64,000 nt of DNA, from contig CAZFHS010000029.1 of NCBI GenBank assembly GCA_964518955.1, positions 1-64,000 on the forward strand, written 5' to 3'. A model generated the notes under the pieces. It saw only the letters and a list, made by a program, of their open reading frames with translations, was not told the DNA's origin and made no database searches. The DNA comes from JBDGYW01 sp964518955. GTDB lineage: Bacteria; Gemmatimonadota; Gemmatimonadetes; Gemmatimonadales; GWC2-71-9. The position numbers and the translations under genes are program-made. This document shows, in pieces, positions 42,308 to 51,129 of this stretch; within the stretch, counting starts at the first letter, position 1, and the number at the start of each line of letters is the position of its first letter.

Positions 42308-43958
42308 CGGTGTCGCCTCCGTTGTCTTCGGCTTCGCCACCGTCAGCCCACGCTGGGATCTCCTCCAGTCGCAGGTTCTCGGTGCGTTTCTTCTCGCCCT
42401 TGAAGGTCATCGCATTCGCGACCATTTCGCTGATACCTGTCACCTGAACTCCGGGGGCCCAGTAGTCGCAGACTGTGATCAGCGTTGCCCTGTCGATAGC
42501 ACACATAGCCGCAAGGAAATTGACTCCGTGTTTCTCCTGCACGTATCTGACAGCGTTGCCTCTCGGTAGTCCGCCACGCAGCCGCATCTCCATGTTCTCA
42601 TCGGTTCCCAGCCCCGCACCACCTCCACAACAGAAGGTCTGCTCGCGGATCGTGTTCTCCGGCATCTCGAAGTAGTTGTTGCACACGTTCTTGATCACGA
42701 AGCGTGGTTCTTCGAAGATTCCCATGGCTCGGGCCGGGTTGCAGGAATCGTGAAGTGTCACGCGGATATGGTCGTTTCTCGCCGGATCAATGTTGAGCTT
42801 CTTGTGTCTGATCAAGTCAGCCACGAACTCCATGAGGTGAATCATTTTCGTGGAGCGCGCGTTCTCGAATACGGTGCCCGTGATCGGTGACTTCGGTACC
42901 TCGAGGAAATCGGCCGGGCCATTCATCGTGTCCATGTACTGATTGATCACCCGCCACATATGACCGCACTCGCCACCCAGGATCCACTTGACGCCCAGGC
43001 GCTTGGCCTCAGCGTAGATCTTGTTGTTGAGGCGTTTCATCATCTCGTGCGATGTGAACAACCCGAAGTTGCCGCCGTCCGAAGCGTATGTGCTCCACGT
43101 GTAATCGATCCCCAGCTCGTGGAACAACAGCATATATGCCATGCACGTGTAGATACCGGGTGCAGCCACGAAGTCACCCGAAGGGGTAACGAACAGAATC
43201 TCGGCGCCCTTCTTGTTGACCGGGATGTCAACCTTGATGCCGGTTGTTTCTTCTATGTCGTCCGCCATGAACTCCAGTGTGTCCATCAGACCGTGCGGCT
43301 GAATCGCGAGGTGATTGCCAAACTTGAAGCAGTTGGCTACCGGTTCCAGGACCCAGTTGACATAGAGTCCCAACAGGCCGAGCAGTTCCCGTCCAATCAT
43401 CGTTACTTCGGCTGTGTCGATGCCGTAGGGGCAGAACACGGAACAGCGCCGGCACTCAGTGCACTGGAAGAAGTAGTAGAACCACTCCTTGATGACATCT
43501 ACCGTCAGCTCACGACCGCCGGCTAGCTTGCCGAAGACTTTTCCAAGCGCGGTGAAATCTTTCCGGTATATGGACCGAATCAACTCCGCCCGGAGAACCG
43601 GCATGTTCTTCGGATCACCACTGCCGATGAAGAAATGGCACTTGTCTGCGCACGCACCGCAACGAATACACGTATCCATGAAGATCTTGAAAGAGCGGTA
43701 CTTGGTCAGGCGTTCGGCCATCCCTTCGAGGACGATCCTTTTCCAATCTTCCTGAAGGTGCCAATCGGCATCGGTGACCGCCCAATCCCTCGGATTCGGC
43801 AGGTCCACGACCTTTAGGTTCTTTGCCTTACCCGGATATATGAATGAGCCCCGCCTGAAGTCCACAGGCGTTTCCGTCCACGGTGTCGGTGGAGGCGCGG
43901 TATTGATGTTCAGCAGGTCTTCCTGCTTGTAATAATCAGGTTCGTCTGGCGTCGACAT
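42300..43958 (-). CDS. dsrK: DsrK, catalytic Fe-S subunit
   Basis: 552 residues. Ferredoxin motifs CIRCGACADKCHFF near 95 and CTECRRCSVFCPYG near 155 precede the CCG domain (CCGGGAGLG near 440). This subunit holds the special [4Fe-4S] centre thought to reduce the DsrC trisulfide in the cytosol. It follows dsrM by 2 bp and overlaps dsrJ. It differs clearly from the shorter dsrK2 at 2674-4089. Confidence 0.96.
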   Translation of the reverse strand: MSTPDEPDYYKQEDLLNINTAPPPTPWTETPVDFRRGSFIYPGKAKNLKVVDLPNPRDWAVTDADWHLQEDWKRIVLEGMAERLTKYRSFKIFMDTCIRCGACADKCHFFIGSGDPKNMPVLRAELIRSIYRKDFTALGKVFGKLAGGRELTVDVIKEWFYYFFQCTECRRCSVFCPYGIDTAEVTMIGRELLGLLGLYVNWVLEPVANCFKFGNHLAIQPHGLMDTLEFMADDIEETTGIKVDIPVNKKGAEILFVTPSGDFVAAPGIYTCMAYMLLFHELGIDYTWSTYASDGGNFGLFTSHEMMKRLNNKIYAEAKRLGVKWILGGECGHMWRVINQYMDTMNGPADFLEVPKSPITGTVFENARSTKMIHLMEFVADLIRHKKLNIDPARNDHIRVTLHDSCNPARAMGIFEEPRFVIKNVCNNYFEMPENTIREQTFCCGGGAGLGTDENMEMRLRGGLPRGNAVRYVQEKHGVNFLAAMCAIDRATLITVCDYWAPGVQVTGISEMVANAMTFKGEKKRTENLRLEEIPAWADGGEAEDNGGDTDE

Positions 43959-43960
43959 CG

Positions 43961-44950
43961 CTATTCCCTCTCGACCGGTATCCCGGCCCCCTTCATCTTG
44001 TCCCTGAGTTCATCTTCATATTCGTCGTACGGATGCAACTTGACTGGGTAATCCCAGGGGTTGATATGCCTCACCGCTCGGTTGTTGTTCGCCATATTCC
44101 TGGTTGGGCTCAGGAATACGCCTGCCATGTGCATCAACTTACCAAACGGGATGTACGCGATCAGCACGCAAACTAAGAACAAATGTCCGTAGAAAATCGG
44201 GCTGATCGTATCGGGCACAGTCGGCGAGAAATGAGTCAGACCCAAGAACATTTCCTTGATCGCCGGAATATCGGTCTTGGTCAGATGTCTGAGTGAGAAA
44301 CCGCTCAAGCCAATACCCAACAACAGGAATAGCGGTACGTAGTCTCCCACGAGCGATATGTATCGCAGCTGTGGGTTGGCCAGTCTTCTGTAGAGAAGGT
44401 ATGCCAGCCCCACAATGAAGATCACCGTCGTGGCAAAGAACACAGGCAGCCCTACCTGAAGAAAACCGTCGGCCACCTCGACGAAAGTCACAAAGCCCGG
44501 CACCGGACTGACCATCAGCCTCAGGTGTCGCACGAGAATGAAGAGAAGTGACCAGTGCATCGCCATGGCCGCCAACCACAAAGACAGGTCGGTGCCATAT
44601 ACGAGTCGGCCTTCATCGATCAATTTCGACTTCGTGTTCCTCAGTAGCGACCGGAACAGGAGGATCTCCATCGCCATCCTGCCGGACGTGGTTAGAAAGT
44701 TGTGTGGATTATCCAGCTTGTCGTGCTTGATCCAGGGCAAGGTCTTCTGCTGCCCGCAGGTTGTCGGGATACGGAATGGAACAGGAACTTTTGCCCAACC
44801 CAGCACTCGGTACACCAGACCACCGAGAAACAGCGCTATCGCTATGTAAGGCAGGATTACACCGAATATCCATCCCAATCCCGGCACAGCGCCGAGCAAG
44901 CCCAGCAAGAACAGGCCACCCACGAATGCCAGGGAAACCACTACGTTCAT
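43961..44950 (-). CDS. dsrM: DsrM, di-heme b membrane subunit
   Basis: 329 residues with about six membrane helices in a NarI-like arrangement (FVGGLFLLGLLGAVPGLGW at the start; MAMHWSLLFILVRHLRL with heme-ligand histidines). DsrM oxidises menaquinol and passes electrons to DsrK. It follows an RsbRD-like gene by 22 bp on the same strand. Confidence 0.95.
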   Translation of the reverse strand: MNVVVSLAFVGGLFLLGLLGAVPGLGWIFGVILPYIAIALFLGGLVYRVLGWAKVPVPFRIPTTCGQQKTLPWIKHDKLDNPHNFLTTSGRMAMEILLFRSLLRNTKSKLIDEGRLVYGTDLSLWLAAMAMHWSLLFILVRHLRLMVSPVPGFVTFVEVADGFLQVGLPVFFATTVIFIVGLAYLLYRRLANPQLRYISLVGDYVPLFLLLGIGLSGFSLRHLTKTDIPAIKEMFLGLTHFSPTVPDTISPIFYGHLFLVCVLIAYIPFGKLMHMAGVFLSPTRNMANNNRAVRHINPWDYPVKLHPYDEYEDELRDKMKGAGIPVERE

Positions 44951-44972
44951 CGGAGATCCTCTCGTCGTACGT

Positions 44973-45524
44973 TCACGCTCTCGGACTCTCGTTATCCAAA
45001 TCGGCCTCGACCAACTCCGGGCCGCCTTCGCGTTTGTTCAACTTTTCGACGATCCAAGACACGCTTCGTTTCAACTCGTTCGAGCGTATCTCGAACACTT
45101 GCTCGCGGCATTCCACATAGACATCGAACGCGGCAAGAGCGACTTCGTCGATATTGCGTTCAAACATCCGAAACTCTGCCGAGATGTCTTCATGATCCAG
45201 AACTGCCGCTGCCTCTTCTCGAACTATGGTCTTCAGCTTGAAGATGAAATCCAACGCAGCAGACGGTTCACACTGCTGTACTGCTCGAATCTTGACGATC
45301 TCAGCTAGGTGTCGGCGGATCTTCTCGGCACCCTGACATTCCAGGATGCCCTCGAAGATCGCCAACGTTCCTTCTCGCAGGCTGTGCCCCACTGGATTGG
45401 CAAATTGATTCTTCTGTTTGCCAAATGCAGCCGAGGCATCTCGGGCGTAAAGAGAAAGCGCTTCGTCGAGCCACCGCCCAACGATCTGCTCCTTCTTTTG
45501 TTCGAGTGTCTCTCTAAGGGCCAA
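44973..45524 (-). CDS. RsbRD N-terminal-domain protein upstream of dsrM
   Basis: 183 residues, soluble and helical (EQIVGRWLDEALSLY, then HLAEIVKIRAVQQCEPSAAL). It matches the RsbRD_N-like proteins repeatedly found just before dsrMKJOP in sulfate reducers. It starts with TTG at 45524, with GGAG seven bases upstream. It has no output domain. A regulatory or assembly role is inferred only from this conserved position between dsrC and dsrM. Confidence 0.75.
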   Translation of the reverse strand: MALRETLEQKKEQIVGRWLDEALSLYARDASAAFGKQKNQFANPVGHSLREGTLAIFEGILECQGAEKIRRHLAEIVKIRAVQQCEPSAALDFIFKLKTIVREEAAAVLDHEDISAEFRMFERNIDEVALAAFDVYVECREQVFEIRSNELKRSVSWIVEKLNKREGGPELVEADLDNESPRA

Positions 45525-45571
45525 CGGTCAGCTCCACCGGAGACACAGTCTGCTCTTCTGCAACTCTCGAA

Positions 45572-45889
45572 TTAGACGCAGCCAGTAGGCTTCGGAAGCC
45601 CGGCGACCTTGCAGGCGCCCTTCGCGGGGCCGCTTGGGAACAGGTCGTAGATCTCCTTGAGCTTGAAACCGGTCGCTTTGCACAACTTGCGGATCATAGG
45701 AGCCATGTTGAACTCGAGGTAATATTCTCTCAAGTAGTTCACGAGCTTCCAGTGATCATCGGTCAACTCATCGACGCCTTCGGTCTTGGCCAACGAAGCG
45801 GCAACGGCCTCATCCCACTGATCCGGATCCTGGATGAACCCGTCCTCGTCGATCTCCAGCATTTTGCCACCAAGTTCAACCTCTGCCAT
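45572..45889 (-). CDS. dsrC: DsrC sulfur-carrier protein
   Basis: 105 residues, a standard DsrC. The C-terminal arm GACKVAGLPKPTGCV holds both redox cysteines: C93 (CysB) and penultimate C104 (CysA), eleven residues apart. DsrC takes sulfur from sulfite during DsrAB turnover as a trisulfide, which DsrMKJOP then reduces. It serves as the reference for the altered DsrC domains at 4923-7728. GGAGGAG precedes the ATG. Confidence 0.98.
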   Translation of the reverse strand: MAEVELGGKMLEIDEDGFIQDPDQWDEAVAASLAKTEGVDELTDDHWKLVNYLREYYLEFNMAPMIRKLCKATGFKLKEIYDLFPSGPAKGACKVAGLPKPTGCV

Positions 45890-45918
45890 CAGTCTCCTCC
45901 ATTTTCATTTTCGGCTCT

Positions 45919-45934
45919 GCGCGCAGCAGCGCGC
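45919..45934 (-). other. Hairpin in the dsrC leader
   Basis: GCGCGC (45919-45924) and GCGCGC (45929-45934) can form a perfect 6-bp stem with a 4-nt loop between osmC and dsrC. There is no T-run after it, so mRNA processing or stabilisation of the abundant dsrC message is more likely than termination. Confidence 0.45.
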
Positions 45935-45953
45935 ACCGCCTCTTTGTGTACAG

Positions 45954-46349
45954 TCACACAACAAACTCGATGTCAACGCATGGCGGGCTCCTCAGTGTCT
46001 CATGCACTGGACACAGCTCTGCCACACGCCGTATGACGTCCATCTTCTCTTCAGGAAACCCATTCGGTAACTCGACATCGATTGCAAAACCACCGATGCG
46101 TTTGGGGTTGTCCGTCAACTCCAATGTCACCGAAACCGCTACGTCTCCATCGGTGTATCCATGCGAGTCACAGTAGCCTTGCACCATCATCGCAACGCAT
46201 GCACCAAGGGAGCCGGCAAGCATTTCAGCCGGAGCAATTCCTGCATCCCGGCCCCCGTCCTGCTCGGACATGTCGCTCAGCACTTCATGCCCGCGAACCT
46301 TCACATGGAACTGTCGATCTTCCTTCCGATCGACGGTGATCAGGTCCAA
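45954..46349 (-). CDS. OsmC family protein
   Basis: 131 residues with the OsmC landmarks: MLAGSLGACVAMMVQGYCDSHG (first cysteine) and AELCPVHETLRS (second cysteine). OsmC/Ohr proteins use this Cys pair against organic peroxides or handle sulfur species. The start is TTG 1 bp after sat, a tight coupling. Its place between sat and dsrC suggests a thiol-related function in sulfate reduction, which is inference. Confidence 0.88.
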   Translation of the reverse strand: MDLITVDRKEDRQFHVKVRGHEVLSDMSEQDGGRDAGIAPAEMLAGSLGACVAMMVQGYCDSHGYTDGDVAVSVTLELTDNPKRIGGFAIDVELPNGFPEEKMDVIRRVAELCPVHETLRSPPCVDIEFVV

Positions 46350-46350
46350 A

Positions 46351-47550
46351 TCAGCCGTCCAACGACTGGTAGTATCCCATCAAGATCTTCGCCACTTCAG
46401 GCCGTGCGAACTCGGGAGGAAGATCCTCACCCTTACCGAGCATCTCGCGAACCTTGGTGCCTGACAGGAACACGAAGTCTTCCTTCTTGTGGCCTTCCGG
46501 GGCCTCGCGCATCATGATCACGTCGCCTACGACGTGGGAATACGCCGTGTGGTCGGCCGCAAAGATCTGCAGTTCGAGCGAGCCTTCAGGCACTTCGTCG
46601 AAGATCGTCTGCGCATCGAACGGGCCGTAGTAATCTCCGACGCCGGCATGGTCACGACCAACGATCAGGTGCGAAGCACCCATGTTCTGGCGGAAGACGG
46701 CGTGTAGCACGGCCTCACGCGGACCCGCGTAGAGCATGTCAAAGCCGTATCCCGTGATCTCGGCGGTATTCGGCTCAAAGTAGAGCTCGACCATCTTGCG
46801 GATCGCTGCATCACGAACGTCTGCGGGTATGTCACCCTTCTTGAGCTTACCGAGCAGCATGTGAATCACTGCACCGTCGGCGCCCACCCGCTCCATCGCG
46901 ATCTTGACCAGCGCTTCGTGCGCACGGTGCATCGGATTACGAGTCTGGAACGCAACGACCTTCGACCAGCCATCCTCTTCCAGCTTGTTGCGGATTTCCA
47001 CAGCCGTACGGAAGGTTTCCGGGAAATCAGCGGCAAAATAGGAGTAGCTCAGCACCTGGATTGGGCCGGCAATGAACGTTTTGCCTACGGACATCCAGTT
47101 TTTCACTCCCGGATGCTCGGTGTCTGTCGTCGCAAAGATCTTCTCAGACATCATCTTCATCTGATCGTCTGTCGCCTCATCGATGGACTCGACGTCCTGA
47201 ATGGCGATTACCGGATTTCCGTCGACGTTCGGATCGAGCAATGCGATACGCTTGGCGTCGCCGATAGCGGAAGCGTCTTCAACGACGTTCACGATCGGTA
47301 CAGGCCAAAACAGACCGTCTGTGGTCTTCATGCCCTCTGCAACGGACAGGGAGTCCGCGAGATTCATATAACCTTTGAGCGGGTTGAAATAACCCGATCC
47401 CATCATCACCGCGTTCGCGGCCGCCTGCGAGCAGACGAGCAGCTTCGGCAGTCCCTCGGCTTCTTTCAGCAACTCAGCACGCTTCGCGTCGTCCGCCACG
47501 TACAGCGGGTTCAAAGTATCCGAACCATGCGGTTTGACTAGCTGGCCCAT
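46351..47550 (-). CDS. sat: Sulfate adenylyltransferase
   Basis: 399 residues, the length of bacterial dissimilatory Sat. Active-site motifs are FQTRNPMHRAHE near 200 and IVGRDHAGVGDYYGPFDA near 300. It activates sulfate with ATP to adenosine phosphosulfate in the cytosol. It is on the same strand between qmoC and the osmC-like gene. The ATG at 47550 was chosen because another ATG eight bases upstream is out of frame. Confidence 0.97.
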   Translation of the reverse strand: MGQLVKPHGSDTLNPLYVADDAKRAELLKEAEGLPKLLVCSQAAANAVMMGSGYFNPLKGYMNLADSLSVAEGMKTTDGLFWPVPIVNVVEDASAIGDAKRIALLDPNVDGNPVIAIQDVESIDEATDDQMKMMSEKIFATTDTEHPGVKNWMSVGKTFIAGPIQVLSYSYFAADFPETFRTAVEIRNKLEEDGWSKVVAFQTRNPMHRAHEALVKIAMERVGADGAVIHMLLGKLKKGDIPADVRDAAIRKMVELYFEPNTAEITGYGFDMLYAGPREAVLHAVFRQNMGASHLIVGRDHAGVGDYYGPFDAQTIFDEVPEGSLELQIFAADHTAYSHVVGDVIMMREAPEGHKKEDFVFLSGTKVREMLGKGEDLPPEFARPEVAKILMGYYQSLDG

Positions 47551-47584
47551 GGACCCATCCTTCCTTTCGTTCGTTGTTATTCAG

Positions 47585-47610
47585 TGGAGGAAGAAGCTGC
47601 CGTTCCTCCA
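47585..47610 (-). other. Inverted repeat between qmoC and sat
   Basis: TGGAGGAA (47585-47592) and TTCCTCCA (47603-47610) form a perfect 8-bp stem with a 10-nt loop, 1 bp after the qmoC stop. No T-tract follows on the minus strand. It may be a processing or partial termination site. Confidence 0.5.
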
Positions 47611-47611
47611 G

Positions 47612-48838
47612 TTACTTCCCCATTTGCGCCGATGCACTCACCGGCACCAAACTCTTAGAGTCACTCACATTTCGTCCGGTGTGCTCTGCATATAGCATTG
47701 CGACAGTTCTGTAGACGATATGTGCAAACTTCGAATAGGGCAGATACACCAATAGCGCCACGACACCAACGAGGTGGATGAAGTAGACCGTATACGCTGT
47801 CGTGGTCAGAACAGCGACTTCCGCCGGTTCACCCACGAACCTGAGAATCTCTGTAAACACACCCGAAACACCCACGAATAGCAGCAGCCACACGAATGTC
47901 CAATCGAACGTGGTGCTGAGGGGAGCGTCATCACCGCCGCGGGCACGGTCGCCGATTGCCTTTACGGAGCCGTAGATGAGCAGAACCGCACCGATATTCG
48001 CGAGAAGCTTCATCGGATGCAACAGGTCAAACGGGTACATCGAATCGATGCCCAGCAAGGGATTTACGTAAAGGTCCAGCACCGCCCACACAGTTACGAT
48101 GAAGAGGGCCGTAAACCCGTAGAACGCGGTGAGGTGAGCAACCCGCCGCGATGCCTGGCTGGTACATTTACCGAACTTGTCGTGAATCAGAATCGACTTC
48201 ACCACGTTGAAAAAACTGGGCACAATGCCGAGCACGGGAGACTGCGCACCGGATGATTCGTCGTGCGCCTTCATCGCATTCCAAAATCGGAACGCACCGA
48301 GAAGAACGACCAGTGTCGCAAGCCCGGTAAGCGTAGAGAAATAGCCGATCAGCAACCAATGGGGGAAAAAGTCGGCGTAGAACTCATGGTGCGGTTCGCC
48401 AAACGGCAACGCTGTTTCTAGAGGTCCTCTGATGATGAGGGCAAACCCGACGAGGAACGCCGCGATGAACAACATCAACGGTAATGTCTTCATCTGGTTC
48501 ATCCATACCGCGAGGAACTTGGGTGTTGCATAGTGTCTGACGGCCTGATGTCTGACCGCCGCCAACAGATCGCCCGGGCGTGCTCCACGGAGGCACTTCG
48601 TCGAACAATCGTTACACTGATGGCAGAGCCAAACGTCGGGATCGGCGACGAGCTTGTCCTTCAGCCCCCACTGAGCCCAGAGCATTTCCTTGCGTGGGAA
48701 CGGGGTGCGCCCTGTCGACAGCTCGCATACAACCGAGCAAGTTGCGCACTGGACGCACTTCTTCACGTCCGCGCCACCCTCGGCAAGGACATTCCTCAGG
48801 AATTCCCGGTCCGGATTCAGGACTATTGCTTCTGCCAT
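47612..48838 (-). CDS. qmoC: QmoC, membrane subunit of the quinone-interacting complex
   Basis: 408 residues: an HdrC-like N-terminus with two cysteine sets (CVQCATCSVVCELSTG near 30 and CHQCNDCSTKC near 75) fused to an HdrE/NarI-like domain with about six membrane helices. It takes electrons from menaquinol towards QmoAB and AprBA. Canonical fusion and length for QmoC. It follows qmoB by 34 bp. Confidence 0.95.
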   Translation of the reverse strand: MAEAIVLNPDREFLRNVLAEGGADVKKCVQCATCSVVCELSTGRTPFPRKEMLWAQWGLKDKLVADPDVWLCHQCNDCSTKCLRGARPGDLLAAVRHQAVRHYATPKFLAVWMNQMKTLPLMLFIAAFLVGFALIIRGPLETALPFGEPHHEFYADFFPHWLLIGYFSTLTGLATLVVLLGAFRFWNAMKAHDESSGAQSPVLGIVPSFFNVVKSILIHDKFGKCTSQASRRVAHLTAFYGFTALFIVTVWAVLDLYVNPLLGIDSMYPFDLLHPMKLLANIGAVLLIYGSVKAIGDRARGGDDAPLSTTFDWTFVWLLLFVGVSGVFTEILRFVGEPAEVAVLTTTAYTVYFIHLVGVVALLVYLPYSKFAHIVYRTVAMLYAEHTGRNVSDSKSLVPVSASAQMGK

Positions 48839-48872
48839 TTAGGGCATCCTCCCATAAACCCCGATAGCCTAA

Positions 48873-51125
48873 TTACATCTTGAACGGGTTGAGGCCGATT
48901 TCCTCTATCTCTTCAGCAAACTCGTTGACAATCCCAGCCAGCTTCTCGAATTCATCTATGCCAAGTTGCTCGAGTCGCACCCGTTCTTCTTCCAGTGCTA
49001 GCTGCTGCAGTTTCTCCTGAACATTCTTGCCTCGTGTGTCCATCAGCTCACTTCCACGAATGTAGTGGCACTGATAGTCATCGCCCGACTTACACCCGAT
49101 CAACAGCACACCGTCGTAGCCCTGCGACATGGCGTCTGCGATCCAGACGATGTTCACCGAGCCCAGGCAGCGAACCGGTATGAACCGGATGAATGCACTG
49201 TGCTGGAGGCGATTGAGCCCTGCTACATCAAGCGCCGGGTAGGCATCATTCTCGCAAATCAAGCCCAACAATCGTGGCTTTTCTTCAAACTCATCGGGAA
49301 TCTCAACCGATTTGATCATCGACGAGATGATATCCACAGAGTAGTTCTTGAAAGAGATGATCCGTTCAGGACATGCACCCATGCAGATGCCACATCTGCG
49401 GCATCTGGTCAGATTGACCTCCGGCGTACCCTTATCATCTTCGTTGAGCGTCCCGAAGGGGCACTCCTCAGTGCACCGCTTGCAGCTCGTGCAACGCTGC
49501 AGCGCGAAGTCGGGATAAGACTGATCTTCCCAACGCGGATGCATTGCCATGCCGCGCGTGGCGAGCTCGACACATTGGATCGCCTTCAGTGCCGCACCAG
49601 CACCGTCTTCTTTGCTCCCCTCGGTATCGTTGGGCGCGCGCGTGCAACCAGCCGCGTAAATACCGGTCCGACGCGTTTCATACGGGAAACATATGAAGTG
49701 CGAGTCGGGGAAGTCGTACTTGAGCATCGGCAGATCGGGACCTTGCCGATAGGTGAGGTTCAATATCTCGCTACCCTCGTGCTCCTTCAGCTCTTCGTAC
49801 GTCGTTTTCGCCATTTCCAGCTGAGCGCCGGCTTCGTCTTTGGCGATGAGCTTCTTGGCATCCTCGACCTGGCGTATCGCCTCACCGTCGGCGGCGTTTG
49901 GCACCATTCCCGTAGCGAGCACGACCAGGTCTGCCTCGAGCTGGACGTTCTCGCCCAGGAGGGAGTTTTCCATGTTGACTACGAGATCGTTGCCACTGCC
50001 TTCGGTGACCGAAACCACTTCACCCTTGGTGAAGAATATTTCCGAGTCTTCCTGGGCTCTGCGATAGAAATCTTCGTGTTGGCCCGGAGACCTGAGGTCT
50101 TTGTACAGAACAAATGCCTGTGTTTCTGAATCGAGTTCGCGCGCCAGCAGCGCCTGCTTCAAGGAAACGCGGCAACATACGCCCGAGCAGTATGCCAGGT
50201 GTTCCTTATCTCGCGATCCTGCGCATTGGACAAAGGCGATCTTGCGCGCCGGCTTTCCGTCGGATGGGCGAGTGATCTTCCCAGTGGCAGACAACTCTTC
50301 CATTTCGACGTTGGTGATAACGTTTTGGAATCCGTATCCCAGGTGCTCGAGCTTCGAGGCGTCGTAGGGCTTCCATCCCGTTGCCTGGACGATGGCGCCA
50401 GCACGGAATTCGACATTGGACCCGTTCTTCTGCACCGAGACGTCGAACTGACCGGGCTGGCCATCGATCTTCGCGACCGTAGCTCCGGTGTGCACCGTTA
50501 TTCGTTCGCTGCCTTCGATTTCTGCTATCGCGGGTTCGAGATCAACTGTTTCGAGTTCCCGGTACGGAGCGCGAGTGGGATACACCTTTGCCCAGTTGCG
50601 AACCTGACCGCCGAGCTGCTCTTCCTTCTCCACCAACACCACATCGTACCCTGCCTTGGCTGATTCCGAAGCCGCGCTCATGCCGGCCGGACCACCACCT
50701 ACCACCAGGATGGTCTTGTCGATTTCGGCCTCGAACGGCTCGGGGAGATGCGATTTCTGCGCCCGAACCACACCCATGCGCATATAATCTTCAGCAAGCA
50801 TCTGGGTGTCTTCGTCATTGGGCTCGTGGCTCCACACGACCATCTCGCGCAAATTCACGCGCTCCGTCAGGCATCCTTCAAAGTTGAAGGTGTCGACGTT
50901 GAATCGAGGGGAACAACCGGCGATGACTAGAGTGTTGACGCCGTCCTGTATGTCTTGCTTGATCTGTTCAACGCCGTCATCGCCACACAGGTACTCGTGT
51001 GTACGACAGAGATCCTCATTCATCTCATCGGTGACGACTTTTTCTAGGGCTTCGACATCAACGCACTTGCCGATATCACAACCCTGGCAGATCCAGACTG
51101 ATACCTTCTTCTCTGTATTTTCCAC
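48873..51125 (-). CDS. qmoB: QmoB, HdrA/MvhD-like flavoprotein
   Basis: 750 residues: FAD motif LVVGGGPAGMSAASESAKAGY near 133, a cysteine segment CAGSRDKEHLAYCSGVCC near 305, ferredoxin motifs CTSCKRCTEECPFG and CRRCGICMGACP near 540-575, and a C-terminal MvhD-like domain (CLGSVNIVW, GCKSGDDYQCHY). A cytosolic subunit of QmoABC that passes electrons to AprBA. It starts 4 bp after qmoA. Confidence 0.96.
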   Translation of the reverse strand: MENTEKKVSVWICQGCDIGKCVDVEALEKVVTDEMNEDLCRTHEYLCGDDGVEQIKQDIQDGVNTLVIAGCSPRFNVDTFNFEGCLTERVNLREMVVWSHEPNDEDTQMLAEDYMRMGVVRAQKSHLPEPFEAEIDKTILVVGGGPAGMSAASESAKAGYDVVLVEKEEQLGGQVRNWAKVYPTRAPYRELETVDLEPAIAEIEGSERITVHTGATVAKIDGQPGQFDVSVQKNGSNVEFRAGAIVQATGWKPYDASKLEHLGYGFQNVITNVEMEELSATGKITRPSDGKPARKIAFVQCAGSRDKEHLAYCSGVCCRVSLKQALLARELDSETQAFVLYKDLRSPGQHEDFYRRAQEDSEIFFTKGEVVSVTEGSGNDLVVNMENSLLGENVQLEADLVVLATGMVPNAADGEAIRQVEDAKKLIAKDEAGAQLEMAKTTYEELKEHEGSEILNLTYRQGPDLPMLKYDFPDSHFICFPYETRRTGIYAAGCTRAPNDTEGSKEDGAGAALKAIQCVELATRGMAMHPRWEDQSYPDFALQRCTSCKRCTEECPFGTLNEDDKGTPEVNLTRCRRCGICMGACPERIISFKNYSVDIISSMIKSVEIPDEFEEKPRLLGLICENDAYPALDVAGLNRLQHSAFIRFIPVRCLGSVNIVWIADAMSQGYDGVLLIGCKSGDDYQCHYIRGSELMDTRGKNVQEKLQQLALEEERVRLEQLGIDEFEKLAGIVNEFAEEIEEIGLNPFKM

Positions 51126-51129
51126 TTGT

